From: an uncultured Anaerolineae bacterium
GTDB taxonomy: Bacteria > Chloroflexota > Anaerolineae > Promineifilales > Promineifilaceae
Assembly: GCA_905479495.1 (NCBI GenBank)
Contig: CAJQMR010000007.1
Location: 124,001-188,000, forward strand
Direction: 5' to 3'
DNA length: 64,000 nt
The notes beneath the pieces were generated by a model that was given only the letters and a program-made list of their open reading frames with translations, made no database searches and was not told where the DNA came from. The position numbers and the translations under genes were made by a program. Below, piece after piece: positions 44,639 to 53,726 of the stretch. The first letter of the stretch is position 1. Each line of letters opens with the position of its first letter.

Positions 44639-44764
44639 ATTGACAGGCTGGGCTTCATTGAAGACAAACAGCGCTGGGGCTACCAGTTCCGCTTCGGCTT
44701 CTTCGAGATCAACTGGGCAGATTTTAAGCTGATTTCGGGTGAGATGATGGCTCCAGATTCATGA
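44639..44764 (+). pseudogene. Duplicated C-terminal fragment of the EVE gene
   Basis: Forty-one codons ending in TGA read IDRLGFIEDKQRWGYQFRFG and then a FFEINWADFKLISGEM end, almost the same as the last third of the EVE protein at 42027-42482. No start codon or upstream domain is present, so this is a non-coding remnant. Similarity seems to begin close to an ACGGCCGT palindrome at 44622, present at the corresponding point of the intact gene. Confidence 0.82.
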
Positions 44765-44828
44765 ATTTTATCGTAGATTCAAAAGGCAAATCTCAACCTA
44801 ATAAAACGAATCCATTAGAGGAGAGCCA

Positions 44829-45344
44829 TTATTCACCGTGTGCGATTGAAACAGACTCAAGCATTGCGAAAAGTAAGAGGCGTATTTCTTGTACCTGGTC
44901 CGGTAGAGAATAGGCATAGATGACTAACCCTTCATCCTCTGTTGTTAGAGCCGCAACCCATGCTCCTGCAAATTCTGAGTTTTCATTTTCTGCTTTATCA
45001 AAGGCAACATATCCAGAAAAACCATTGATTGTTATATCTTCCAACTCATTTTGTTCCAGATCAGCAAATCTTTGATCAAGCCATAACTCTTTAGGTTCAT
45101 AAACATTGAAAGTTTGACCCCAGATCAAAAAAGTTGGAGAGTTGTTGGGGGGAGAGGGCTGTACATAAATGCCATCTACGACTATCGAGGCACGATAATC
45201 TGCTAATATTCCAATCTTAAAATTACTGTTTGGTATTTGTACTTCTTCGCCCAAAAGACTAGGAGCATTATTTTTTGAACAAGCTGTTAACAGAATGAGG
45301 ATTGATATTGATACGATGATTATTTGACTAACAAGTTTTTTCAT
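44829..45344 (-). CDS. Hypothetical lipoprotein, 171 aa
   Basis: The product has an N-terminal basic segment and signal with lipobox LLTAC (Cys around residue 22), then a soluble domain of mixed strands with a conserved-looking GFSGYVAFDKAEN stretch. It has no assigned family. The start at 45344 is preferred over in-frame upstream ATGs because it places the signal sequence at the N-terminus. It sits downstream of the thioredoxin-like gene in the same direction, across a 140-bp gap with two ACGGCCGT sites. Confidence 0.65.
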   Translation of the reverse strand: MKKLVSQIIIVSISILILLTACSKNNAPSLLGEEVQIPNSNFKIGILADYRASIVVDGIYVQPSPPNNSPTFLIWGQTFNVYEPKELWLDQRFADLEQNELEDITINGFSGYVAFDKAENENSEFAGAWVAALTTEDEGLVIYAYSLPDQVQEIRLLLFAMLESVSIAHGE

Positions 45345-45484
45345 AACCGCCATTTTTACCGTATTTGAGCACATCTTTCGGCCAATACCAATTTGCATCG
45401 CCTGGTTTTGTGCCAACAACGGCCGTATCCTCCAAAGCCACAAATTTATGCGAAGAATACGGCCGTATCTCAACCGAGTAGTTT

Positions 45485-47064
45485 TTACGAACTTGGAAGT
45501 GTCCAGGTTGTCAAAAACTCAACCAGCTTTGCTTCATCATAGCTGTCGCCAGATTCCAGGACGCCGGTCCCTTGAGAATGAAGAAACTCCCCGTTGCTGT
45601 CCAGCACAAAAATATGGGGATAGGCAACAACTTCCGGGTATTGGGCAAAAAAGTCGTCATTACTGTTTTCTTCGCTGTAGTTTACCTTAACGATCAGGTA
45701 ATTGTCGTTTAATAACGCTTCCACGGCGGGCGTTTGGTGCATGTATTCCTCCAAAATGTGGCACCAGATGCACCAATCCCCACCGGCAATGAGCAAAATA
45801 CGTTTGTTGCTGGCCTGGGCTACAGCAACGGCCGATTCCACATCGGCCTGCGGATCACGTTCTGGATCGTAATCAGCCACAAAGTAATAGTCTGCGCCGG
45901 TTGAACTTTCCCCGGCTCGTTCAGCGAGAAAGTCCAGGAACTTGGCTTCATCGTACACGCCGTCTGTTTCTAATCCGCGCGTGTCGTATGATTCAGCCAG
46001 CGTGCCATCCGCATTCAAAATGAAGAAGTGGGGAAACCATTCGATCTCAGGGTATTCAGCCAAAAACGCTTCATTTTCGTTGTCTTCGCTGTAATTCACC
46101 TTCACGATGACAAAGTTTTCCTGCAAGCCTGCGGCTACCTCTGGCGTTTGCTCGATGAAGGCGTCCAGCATGTGGCAGGTGATGCACCAATCGCCGCCCA
46201 CCACAAGCAGCACCTGTTTGCTTTCCTCGGCGGCAATTTCCAAAGCGCCTGCCACATCCTCTGCCGGGTCCCGTTCCGGATTATAATCGGCTACAAAATA
46301 CATGGATTTGTCCACAGCAGATACGGCCGTAAACTCACCAAAATCAACACTGCTTACAATCGTTTCATAAATGGCCTGGTTCTCTTCCAGCGTGCTGAGT
46401 GGTAGGATGGTGAAAAATGAAAGAAGTCCATTGCTACTTTTAATGGTTGTGATGAAAAGACGGACTTCCTCATTTGTTGCGGAGAAAACGGCCGTATACG
46501 TTGCGTTCGCTGCCGGATAATCATTGATAGTTACTGATTCAATATCTCCATCTGGTTCTGCCTGTGTAACAAAATCTTCATTACTGGTAATCCCTTGCAA
46601 AAGCAATTCGGCGTAGGCTTCAGGAGCGATAGTAAGTGTTTCGGGGAGAACCAAAATGAGTGCACCTTGACTATACCCGTTCAGCAGCGTGTTCTCATTT
46701 TCGGCAATATAAATTAAGCCGCCTGCTTCCGGTTGATTAAGAACCCACGTTTCTGGAAAACGCAGCGCTAGATTTAACGCATCGTCTGTAAAAGAGTCGT
46801 AACCTGGAAATGGATCGGGCGTTGGTTCCGGTGTGGGCGTGTGAGTTGGTGTGGCCGTAGGCGCAGGTGTCTCGGTTGGCAGGGGTGTTGGTTTTTTGTT
46901 GGGGTGGCTGTGTGGGTAGGAACGGCCGTTTCTGTTGCGGTTGGTTCTACGGCAGCCACCTGGACAGTGCTGGTTGGCTCTGCCTGGGTTGATTCGCTGC
47001 TGCAGGCAGCCAGAAAAGCAATGATAAGCATAATGAAAAGATAAAAACGTCTTTGAGTGTTCAT
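45485..47064 (-). CDS. Tandem thioredoxin-like lipoprotein, read across a -1 frameshift site
   Basis: The first 58 codons (47064 down to 46891) give a lipoprotein signal (IAFLAACSS) and Thr-rich linker; the rest of the protein is in the -1 frame. If the shift occurs at the heptamer at 46891-46897, the product is about 526 residues: a linker, an unrecognised domain (~95-240) and two thioredoxin-like domains (about 290-400 and 405-525), each with a CxxC-type site (GDWCITCH and GDWCIWCH) and a cis-Pro (FPHF and YPHI). The domains are tandem duplicates. Together with the upstream DsbD-alpha-like lipoprotein they suggest extracytoplasmic disulfide handling. Alternatively, a one-base deletion in A7 broke the gene. 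Confidence 0.72.
46891..46897 (-). other. A AAA AAC slippery heptamer (-1 frameshift candidate)
   Basis: On the minus strand the bases ACAAAAAACC read in the 0 frame as Thr-Lys-Asn, so the heptamer A AAA AAC is phased exactly as canonical -1 slippery sites require (X XXY YYZ, 0-frame codons AAA AAC). Slipping back one base yields Pro-Thr-Pro-Leu-Pro-Thr, the continuation of the linker. A missing base in the A-run would look the same. Confidence 0.5.
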
Positions 47065-47085
47065 AGGAATCCCCCTTAAAAAGTG

Positions 47086-47637
47086 TCACTGCCAAATGGC
47101 AGCAGGTAATGTAACGGTGGTCTGTTTGTCCGTGACCGGCGGTTTGCAAACGCCTTCACTGCTGCAAGCCATATAAGTGATAGAAAGCACCGCTTCTGGC
47201 GATTCAGGCCGTGAGGCTGGTAATGCGACCGGTAAGGTCAGGGTAACGGGCCCGTCTGGATAAAGCGGAAAAGGCTGCTCAAACGTAGGAAAAGAAACAT
47301 CCGTGGCTATCACATCCGCCTGAAGCTTCCCGGCTGCTTCCATTACGCCTGAAACGATGGCCACTCGTGTGGGCCGCCCAACCCCATCAATGCCGGAAAG
47401 CGGCATGTCGAGGCCATACAAATGCAAGGTGGGTTCAGTCGGGGTAAAAATGGCAATAAGCTGGGCAGATTCCGGCGTTTCAACCTCTAAATGAACCGCA
47501 ACTGCTACACTGTTTTTAGAAAAGGTCAGTAAAGAATATGTTTGTGCTTGCGTAGATGTTGTTTGTGCTTCTTTTTGGCACCCTGCCAGGAGAATAACCA
47601 GGAAAAAAGTTGCACCGAATGTGGAAACTTGTTTCAT
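47086..47637 (-). CDS. DsbD-alpha-like lipoprotein
   Basis: A 183-residue lipoprotein (lipobox LLAGC near residue 20) with a beta-rich domain ending in LSITYMACSSEGVCKPPV, the paired-cysteine segment typical of the N-terminal (alpha) domain of DsbD and related disulfide-interchange proteins. It is encoded 21 bp before the thioredoxin-like gene, so it probably forms a redox relay with it outside the membrane. The DsbD transmembrane domain is not nearby. The start at 47637 places the signal sequence correctly. Confidence 0.72.
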   Translation of the reverse strand: MKQVSTFGATFFLVILLAGCQKEAQTTSTQAQTYSLLTFSKNSVAVAVHLEVETPESAQLIAIFTPTEPTLHLYGLDMPLSGIDGVGRPTRVAIVSGVMEAAGKLQADVIATDVSFPTFEQPFPLYPDGPVTLTLPVALPASRPESPEAVLSITYMACSSEGVCKPPVTDKQTTVTLPAAIWQ

Positions 47638-47903
47638 AAGTGTACATGTTTGCGTGCCAATAAGATTGAGTTCTCTTGTTTTCAGAATAGATGGGTGAGA
47701 AACGGCCCCAACACGCGCCACAATATAATCATCTGTTTTGCCAGATGTCAATTGACGATTGTCATGCGTTTCTATTAATGGTTTTGCTGAAAAACCCCCG
47801 GATTATGTGATGGTCAAAAACAAGTTACACAAAGTTTCACAGAGAGGTTTAGGAGAAAACTCTGCGCCTTTGCGTTGGCTTTTTGCCGTGGACCCGTCGG
47901 TGG

Positions 47904-48860
47904 TTATTCTGGCAAATGCTGCTCAAAAAAGGCAGTGGCGATGGCTGGATTGTCGATGAGGAACTGGTAGCCGCCGTAACGGTCGCTGCTTTCCACCAGC
48001 AGCGGGCCGCTGGGGTTGGGCGTGGCGGCGGCCATTTGCTGCACGTCTTCCGGGCTGCCCCAGGGGTCACCCATGCCTTGAATGTAGAGCACCGGCGTCT
48101 TGCCCGCCTGAGCAACGGCCGTTCCCAAACGATACTCCTTAAACGGCCGTCCCCCCGCCTGCCGGTACATAAACTCCGCCAGCGGGACAATCGCCTTGCC
48201 CAATGGCCCAAACAGATGCGCCGCAAAGCGGCTGGCAAAGTGAGCCGGGGAGGTGGGCTGCACCGCCACCGCCGCCTGAATCTGGTTTGTCTGAGGCAGG
48301 GCATACAGTACGGTGTTGGCTCCGGCCGAAAAACCAATGGCCCCGATGCGATTAGCGGCCACTTCTGGCCGTCCTTGCAGATAAGCCACTGCGCCCAGCA
48401 CATCCTGTGCTTCCGACTCGCCAAAGGTCATGGGAGGCTGGCTGCCACTTTCGCCGTGGTTACGGCCGTCATACATCAACAAGCCAAATCCATCTTTATG
48501 TAAACTGTAAGCCAGCCGCAACAAATCAATCTGTGAAGCGGCCGTCAGGTTGGCCAGTGCATCGGTGGCTGTGTCCCCCAGCCGATTCCAGCACCAGCCA
48601 TGGACCACAATAAGCGTTGCACCCTGCCGCGCCGAATCTTTTGGCGCAGGAATGAACCAGCCATTCAGGCGCACGCCATCTGTGGCCGGAAAGGCAACGG
48701 CCTCGTAAGGCATATTTAGATCAGCCGGAGTGCCCCAGAGCGGTTGGCGCAGAGGACGGATAAGACGTTGGGCTAAGAGGGCGGCAATGGTGGTAATTAA
48801 TCCGGCCGTAAAACCACCCAAAATAAAAAGCCAGCGCAAAACGCGGCGAAACAGTTTCAT
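47904..48860 (-). CDS. Membrane-anchored alpha/beta hydrolase
   Basis: A 318-residue protein with an N-terminal anchor (~8-35) and an alpha/beta-hydrolase fold: ATLIVVHGWCWN for the oxyanion hole, GFSAGANTVL with the nucleophile Ser, and an acidic residue in QGMGDPWGS. At the usual catalytic His position the sequence reads SSDRYGGYQF, with no His, so activity is uncertain. Family members are peptidase or thioesterase-like. It is the first gene of a minus-strand stretch and has three ACGGCCGT sites near its 3' half. Confidence 0.75.
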   Translation of the reverse strand: MKLFRRVLRWLFILGGFTAGLITTIAALLAQRLIRPLRQPLWGTPADLNMPYEAVAFPATDGVRLNGWFIPAPKDSARQGATLIVVHGWCWNRLGDTATDALANLTAASQIDLLRLAYSLHKDGFGLLMYDGRNHGESGSQPPMTFGESEAQDVLGAVAYLQGRPEVAANRIGAIGFSAGANTVLYALPQTNQIQAAVAVQPTSPAHFASRFAAHLFGPLGKAIVPLAEFMYRQAGGRPFKEYRLGTAVAQAGKTPVLYIQGMGDPWGSPEDVQQMAAATPNPSGPLLVESSDRYGGYQFLIDNPAIATAFFEQHLPE

Positions 48861-48961
48861 AAAAAGCTCCTGAAATTATCATTCTCTTCACGTAAAATCG
48901 AGCATATTATACCTGATCGTCATTGCCACCGTAAGTGATTAAGGTTATCTTTGGCAAAAAT

Positions 48962-50263
48962 ATGATGGACTCACTTTCTATGACTGCGACTACCCGCGAA
49001 CAGAAAATTGAACAGGCCCGTCTTGCCACCCAAGACGGCCGTTTTTGGGAGGCTGTTGAGCAATACACTGAGGTTTTGGCTAACAGCGATCCCCAGACAA
49101 ATGATCCCAAAGAAAAAAATTCCCGCCTGATTAGCCTGAAGGAACGGGGCGATTTGCTAGGCGAACTGGGCGAACAGGTGGCGGCCCTGGCCGCTTACGA
49201 GCAATATTATTTGGAAGCGGGCACCAGCCAGCATGCCGTCGAGGCACTGGCGTTGATTGGGATTCGCTCACGGGGATTGGGCCAGTACGGCCGTTCCATC
49301 ACGGCCTGCCAGGAAGCCCTCGATTTATCTACCGCCCTCAACTATACGCCAGGCCGGGCCAAAGCCTTGGTAGGGCTAGGCGGTACGTATCTGCTTCAGG
49401 GGGAAGTGAATCTGGCTATTAACTACCTGAACCAGGCCAATGCCCTCTTTGAACAACTAAACGACACCTACGGTCAGGCCCAATCAACCAATCAGATTGG
49501 CATTGCCTACGCCACCACAGGCCATTTCTACAAAGCCATTCAGGCGTTTGAAAACAGTCTGACCCTGGCGCGACAGATCGAACGACACAGCGGTCTGGTG
49601 GCCTGCCTGAACAATCTGGGCGAATGTTACCAACTGCTTTTTGCCACCGACAAGGCGTTGGACTGTCATCGAGAAGGGTTAGCCTTAGCTGAATCGGCTG
49701 AATTTCGCTTGCTGGAAGCTGATTTATGCCGCAATTTGGGACTGGACCTGGCGCAAAAAGAACAGTGGCCGGAAAGTGTGGCTTATTTACAGCGGGCCAA
49801 AACGCTGGCTGAAGAGATTCGTGCCCCGGAAATCTATTTCCACACGCTTTATGCCCTGGCGCGCGTCAGCCTGGCTCAAGGGCAGCTAGAGGGGCGTGAC
49901 TATGCTCAAGTGTTGCTGGACAGCGCCACAGAACCGGGGCGTTCTCGCTGGCATCAGGCCAATGGATTGTACGCTTTGGGCTGTTATGAAAAATTGGCAG
50001 GAAATGTATCGACGGCCGAAGAGCTGTGGCAGCGGGCCATCTTTTTGGCACATGAAACGGACAATCGGGTGCTGCTATGGCAGCTCCATGCTGCGCTGGC
50101 CCAAATTGCCCAGCAGCCGAACCTGGCCGCCGTACACAACCGTATTGCCGCAGAAGTGATTCAACAAATTGCCGAGCCGTTTACGGATGAATCGTTAAAA
50201 GCGGAATTTTTAGGCGCAGGGCCGATAACGGCCGTTCTCAACCAACTCCCCAAAGATTCTTAA
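48962..50263 (+). CDS. TPR-repeat protein
   Basis: A 433-residue soluble protein made of tetratricopeptide-like repeats (for example GRFWEAVEQYTEVLA, then GQYGRSITACQEALDL, then GHFYKAIQAFENSL, then WPESVAYLQRAKTLAEE), about nine in all. Such proteins hold other proteins together; the partner is unknown. There is no signal or membrane segment. The start is uncertain: ATG at 48962 or 48980, neither with a good ribosome-binding site. The stop abuts the stop of the next gene on the other strand. Confidence 0.78.
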   Translation: MMDSLSMTATTREQKIEQARLATQDGRFWEAVEQYTEVLANSDPQTNDPKEKNSRLISLKERGDLLGELGEQVAALAAYEQYYLEAGTSQHAVEALALIGIRSRGLGQYGRSITACQEALDLSTALNYTPGRAKALVGLGGTYLLQGEVNLAINYLNQANALFEQLNDTYGQAQSTNQIGIAYATTGHFYKAIQAFENSLTLARQIERHSGLVACLNNLGECYQLLFATDKALDCHREGLALAESAEFRLLEADLCRNLGLDLAQKEQWPESVAYLQRAKTLAEEIRAPEIYFHTLYALARVSLAQGQLEGRDYAQVLLDSATEPGRSRWHQANGLYALGCYEKLAGNVSTAEELWQRAIFLAHETDNRVLLWQLHAALAQIAQQPNLAAVHNRIAAEVIQQIAEPFTDESLKAEFLGAGPITAVLNQLPKDS

Positions 50264-51115
50264 TTACTCCCCAATTCCCTTAAACAAATCCTTTTCCCGA
50301 TAACCATTCGGCACAGGTGGGTATGCCCGCATGAATGTATCCCGTGCCAGCAGCAGTTTTTGGACGCTTTTGGGCAGCCAGCCAAAGGCACCGCCTCCCC
50401 CTTGACTGGCGTGAGCAGCGCTGGCTGCCTGCTTGACCTCCCAATATTTACGATAGTTGATAAAGGCGTGAAGCTTGCTGCGCGCCACACCCACTCTTGT
50501 CATATCGATGTCTTGATTACGGCCGAATTTGGTGGGGTCTTGCCCGCGCAGCCGAAACAAAAAGATGAAGAATTTCACCCAGGTGTTGGGGAAGGCAGAG
50601 AAGTAAAGCCGTTCTGGCTGAAAGGGTGCGGGGCCGATGTCTGGGAACTGCGCTGGATCGCCTGCCGCATGAAAGGCAGGCACGGTGATCTTCCAGCATT
50701 GAATATGGTCGGGATGAAAGTAGCCGCCGGTTTCATCGTGGGTGATGATGACTTGCGGCCGTATTTCCCGAATCAGCTTCACCACGCGTCCAATCGCTTC
50801 CTGCTCATCTGCCTGCACAAATGCTTCAGGATGTTCATTGGCCGGATCGCCGATGTAGCCAGAATCGCGGTAGCCTAGCGTGTGCAGCGTAGCACCTAAA
50901 ATATTGACCGCATTTTTTAGCTCTTGGGCGCGGACTTCGGCCAACTTTTCCCGGGCATCTTCATACCCGGCGGCAACGGAGCCAGCGGCGCCATCGGTGG
51001 CAATGGCAATGTGCACATCAACGCCCTCAGCCGCATACCGGGCGAAGGTACCGCCGGGGCCAAAGGATTCATCATCAGGGTGGGCCAGGACGGCGAGTAA
51101 GGTTCGTTTTGTCAT
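50264..51115 (-). CDS. PIG-L/LmbE-family zinc N-deacetylase
   Basis: A 283-residue enzyme of the PIG-L/MshB family. It has the metal motif AVLAHPDDESFGPGG (His-x-x-Asp-Asp near the N-terminus), the HDETGGYFHPDHIQ segment with a further metal histidine, and the expected Rossmann-like fold. Family members deacetylate GlcNAc-inositol-type substrates or take part in antibiotic and thiol synthesis. No mycothiol genes are nearby, so the substrate is open. The start at 51115 matches the family opening; the repeat region at 51130-51187 lies directly upstream. Confidence 0.88.
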   Translation of the reverse strand: MTKRTLLAVLAHPDDESFGPGGTFARYAAEGVDVHIAIATDGAAGSVAAGYEDAREKLAEVRAQELKNAVNILGATLHTLGYRDSGYIGDPANEHPEAFVQADEQEAIGRVVKLIREIRPQVIITHDETGGYFHPDHIQCWKITVPAFHAAGDPAQFPDIGPAPFQPERLYFSAFPNTWVKFFIFLFRLRGQDPTKFGRNQDIDMTRVGVARSKLHAFINYRKYWEVKQAASAAHASQGGGGAFGWLPKSVQKLLLARDTFMRAYPPVPNGYREKDLFKGIGE

Positions 51116-51139
51116 AGTTTCTTGGGTTGGAGAGGGGCA

Positions 51140-51187
51140 AGTGAAAAGTGATAAGTAACTTTTCACTTTTCACTTTTCACTTTTCAC
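51140..51187. repeat. AAGTGAAAAGTGA / TCACTTTTCACTT repeat
   Basis: Short direct and inverted copies of TTTTCACT/AGTGAAAA form an imperfect hairpin between the PIG-L and hydrolase genes. It resembles the hairpin at 42896-42934 in wording. It is too degenerate and short to be a CRISPR array. Confidence 0.6.
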
Positions 51188-51199
51188 TTGTTTCTAGGA

Positions 51200-51958
51200 T
51201 CATTCAGTATGAAAACTCTGCATCATCGGCAGAAGGGGCACCAACTGTACCGTTTGCAGAGGGTGGCGGGTGTTGGGCAGTACCAGCATGCTGCCTTGGG
51301 GCAGTGCCCGGCTGAGGCGATACGCCTCGGGCAGAGGGACCAATTCATCTCGGTCGCCAACGCTAACCAGGACGGGGAGCTGGGCATTTTTTAGTTGTCG
51401 TTCAGATAGGCCGCCATCAACCAGGCTGGCGGTAAGTTCCGCCGCCTGGCGCACCAGGATGCGCCACTGCCGCCCGCCGTGCTCCTGCACCAGCTGATCG
51501 GCATAGGTGGGGACTTTTTGGGCCATGACGTCAGGGTCCAACTGCTGCCGCATCTTCGCCGCAGAATCAGCCGTCCAATAAAATTTGCTGGCGTGCATTA
51601 GCAGGGTGGCCACGCGGCGCGGCTGGTTGATGGCCAGCAGCAGGCCCAGATAGCCACCCAGACTATAACCAGCAATGTGCAGCCGTTCGATGTGTAATTG
51701 ATCGAGCAGACCAGATATATCGCCTAGCATTTGGTTGATGTCTAGCGTGGGGGCATTGTTTTGTGAACGGCCGTGTCCGCGCAAATCGACCAAAAGCAGC
51801 CGGTACTTTTCTGACAATGGTTTCAAAAACGGCCGCCACTGGCTGCTAATTGCACCCAGCAAGCCAGGCAGCAGCAATAAATTTGGTTTGTTTGTGTCGC
51901 TGCCACCGTACTGTTCAAAATTAATTTGAGAGCCATCAGAGGCTGTCCAAGTTGTCAT
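51200..51958 (-). CDS. Alpha/beta-fold hydrolase (MenH/BioH-like)
   Basis: A 252-residue cytoplasmic hydrolase with a complete triad: LLLLPGLLGAISSQW in the oxyanion region, IAGYSLGGYLGLL (nucleophile Ser), VGDRDELVPL (Asp) and LPNTRHPLQTV (His). Length and motifs fit the MenH/BioH/esterase branch, but the substrate is not evident from neighbours. It starts with an ATG 24 bp from the upstream PIG-L-side repeat. Confidence 0.85.
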   Translation of the reverse strand: MTTWTASDGSQINFEQYGGSDTNKPNLLLLPGLLGAISSQWRPFLKPLSEKYRLLLVDLRGHGRSQNNAPTLDINQMLGDISGLLDQLHIERLHIAGYSLGGYLGLLLAINQPRRVATLLMHASKFYWTADSAAKMRQQLDPDVMAQKVPTYADQLVQEHGGRQWRILVRQAAELTASLVDGGLSERQLKNAQLPVLVSVGDRDELVPLPEAYRLSRALPQGSMLVLPNTRHPLQTVQLVPLLPMMQSFHTE

Positions 51959-51990
51959 AAAGTGTATCCTTTGGCAAAGATTTTATCGTA

Positions 51991-52362
51991 TCAGACTTGA
52001 TGCCCTATCGCTACCGCAAAACCAATGGCGTGGGTATCGGTGTGGGAAAGGCTGATGGACCATTCAGTCAGTCCTAGTGTTTGGGCCAGGGTAATGGCCC
52101 GATTGTGCAGTACCAGTTGGGGCTTGCCTCGCCCGTCGCAAACCACTTCCACATCGGTCCAGTTGATGTCGCCAATGCCGGTGCCTAACGCTTTACCCAC
52201 CGCTTCTTTGATGGCAAAGCGACCGGCCAGGCTGGGAATACGGCCGTCGCAATAGCCAATCTCCTGCTCCGTAAAAAAGCGGTGCAAAAAACGGTCGCCA
52301 TGCCGGGCAATGCCCCGTTTAATGCGGTCAATTTCGATCATGTCTACGCCAACGGCTAACAT
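51991..52362 (-). CDS. acpS: Holo-[acyl-carrier-protein] synthase
   Basis: A 123-residue enzyme transferring 4'-phosphopantetheine from CoA to acyl carrier protein. It has the motifs GVDMIEIDRI with the Mg-binding Asp, and FAIKEAVGKALGTG with the Glu and Lys. Length is typical. The ATG at 52362 gives the family N-terminus (MLAVGVD); a TTG six bases earlier is an unlikely alternative. Confidence 0.94.
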   Translation of the reverse strand: MLAVGVDMIEIDRIKRGIARHGDRFLHRFFTEQEIGYCDGRIPSLAGRFAIKEAVGKALGTGIGDINWTDVEVVCDGRGKPQLVLHNRAITLAQTLGLTEWSISLSHTDTHAIGFAVAIGHQV

Positions 52363-52389
52363 ACCCAAACCTTTTAAGAAGGTGGTTCA

Positions 52390-52452
52390 TTAGAGATTGG
52401 AGACTGGAGATTAGAGATTGGTTCAGTCTCCAGTCTCTAATCTCTAATCTCT
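52390..52452. repeat. GAGATTAGAGATTGGAGACTGG repeat hairpin, copy 2
   Basis: TAGAGATTGGAGACTGGAG on one side pairs with TCAGTCTCCAGTCTCTAATC on the other, giving a long imperfect hairpin between the M16 gene and acpS. It covers the end of the M16 gene, whose last residues Glu-Ile-Arg-Asp and TAG stop (52437-52439) are written by the repeat. Confidence 0.75.
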
Positions 52453-53726
52453 TCCATTTCTGGCCCGGCAACGGCAATGCCCAGGTTCTCTGTACTGAGA
52501 TATTTTTGGGCGGCAGCCTGCACCTGTTCTGGGGTGATGGCCCGTACTAGATTGGGGTATTCCAGCAAGTAATCTAGACCCCAGTCGTACAGCTCCATGT
52601 CAGTGATGACATTGGCAATGCCGCTGTTGGTTTCCAGCCCCACAGGCAGTGAGCCGATGCGGTATGCCTGGCTGTCGGCCAGTTCTTCGGCGGGAACCCG
52701 TTCATTTTGGATGCGGGCAATCTCATCCAGAATGCTGCTGATGGCCTGCTCGGCTTTGTCTGGCGCGACGCCGGCCGCGGCCAGCCAGGCACCGGGGCCC
52801 AGCCCGCCTTGCAGGCTGCTGTAGGCATAGTAGGCTAAGCCCTGCGCCTCGCGTACATTTTTGCCGATGCGCCCCATCATGCCAAAAACGCCCAGAACGG
52901 TGTTCATGAGGCTGGCGGCTAGATAGTCGGGGGCGCTGCGTGGTGGCCCCGGTCGTCCCAGTGCGATGTCGCTTTGATATTTGTCTGGCATGGGGTGATG
53001 GTGGTGAAGACGGCCGTTGGGCATCACCAAATCCGGCAGTTTGGGCAGGGGTTGCTGATCCGCATTGCGCCAATCACCCAACACCGCCTGCACTTTGGCC
53101 AGCGCCTGCGCGGGTGACAAGGCACCCACAAAGCAGATAACCATGCCTTGCGGTCCATAATGGGCGGCATGAAAGCGTTGTACATCGGCCACGCTGAGTG
53201 TGGGCACAGTTTGTAAGGAGCCACTTTGGGAACGGCCGTATGGATGATTAGGATAAATAAGCTTGCGCAGTGTGCGGCTGGCCATGTGTTGGGTGTCGTT
53301 GGCCCGCATTTGCAGTCCGGTGATGATTTGCCCCTTGAGCTGGTTAAGCAAGGGTTCGGGGAAAACGGGCTGGCGCACCACATTGGCCAGCAGATTGAGC
53401 GCGAGATCGGCGTCTTCAGCCAGGCATTGGGCTGAAAGCGAGGTGAGATGGTAGCCGCTGCTGAAGCTGATTTCAGCGCCCACGGATTCGAGCTTTTCGT
53501 AAATTTCGTCGAAGCTGTATTGTTGGCTGCCACGCATGAGGGAAACGGCCGTAAAGTTGGCCAATCCGCTCTGTTCAGCTGTTTCTGCCAAGGCTCCGGC
53601 AGGTAAATACCCCTCAATCATCACCGATTGGGAGCCAGGACGTTCATAAACCAGCACCGTGATGCCGTTAGGCAGCGTTTCACGATGGATAGTCGCGCTG
53701 CTGGGATAGTTGTGAGAATCGGTCAT
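52437..53726 (-). CDS. M16 peptidase-like protein without the zinc motif
   Basis: A 429-residue protein of the M16 (pitrilysin/insulinase) family. Where active members have His-x-x-Glu-His, this one reads GLANFTAVSLMRGS, so it cannot bind zinc or cleave. It keeps the R/Y-type substrate motif in REAQGLAYYAYSS. Such inactive halves pair with an active partner, as in many two-subunit M16 systems; an active homologue is encoded at 56952-58238, three genes away. The C-terminal residues are supplied by the GAGATT repeat. Confidence 0.85.
   Translation of the reverse strand: MTDSHNYPSSATIHRETLPNGITVLVYERPGSQSVMIEGYLPAGALAETAEQSGLANFTAVSLMRGSQQYSFDEIYEKLESVGAEISFSSGYHLTSLSAQCLAEDADLALNLLANVVRQPVFPEPLLNQLKGQIITGLQMRANDTQHMASRTLRKLIYPNHPYGRSQSGSLQTVPTLSVADVQRFHAAHYGPQGMVICFVGALSPAQALAKVQAVLGDWRNADQQPLPKLPDLVMPNGRLHHHHPMPDKYQSDIALGRPGPPRSAPDYLAASLMNTVLGVFGMMGRIGKNVREAQGLAYYAYSSLQGGLGPGAWLAAAGVAPDKAEQAISSILDEIARIQNERVPAEELADSQAYRIGSLPVGLETNSGIANVITDMELYDWGLDYLLEYPNLVRAITPEQVQAAAQKYLSTENLGIAVAGPEMEEIRD

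Noticed and set aside
51140..51190. Short direct repeats of TTTTCACT suggesting a CRISPR array
   Set aside because: Units are 8-9 bp, degenerate and without unique spacers; this is a low-complexity hairpin.
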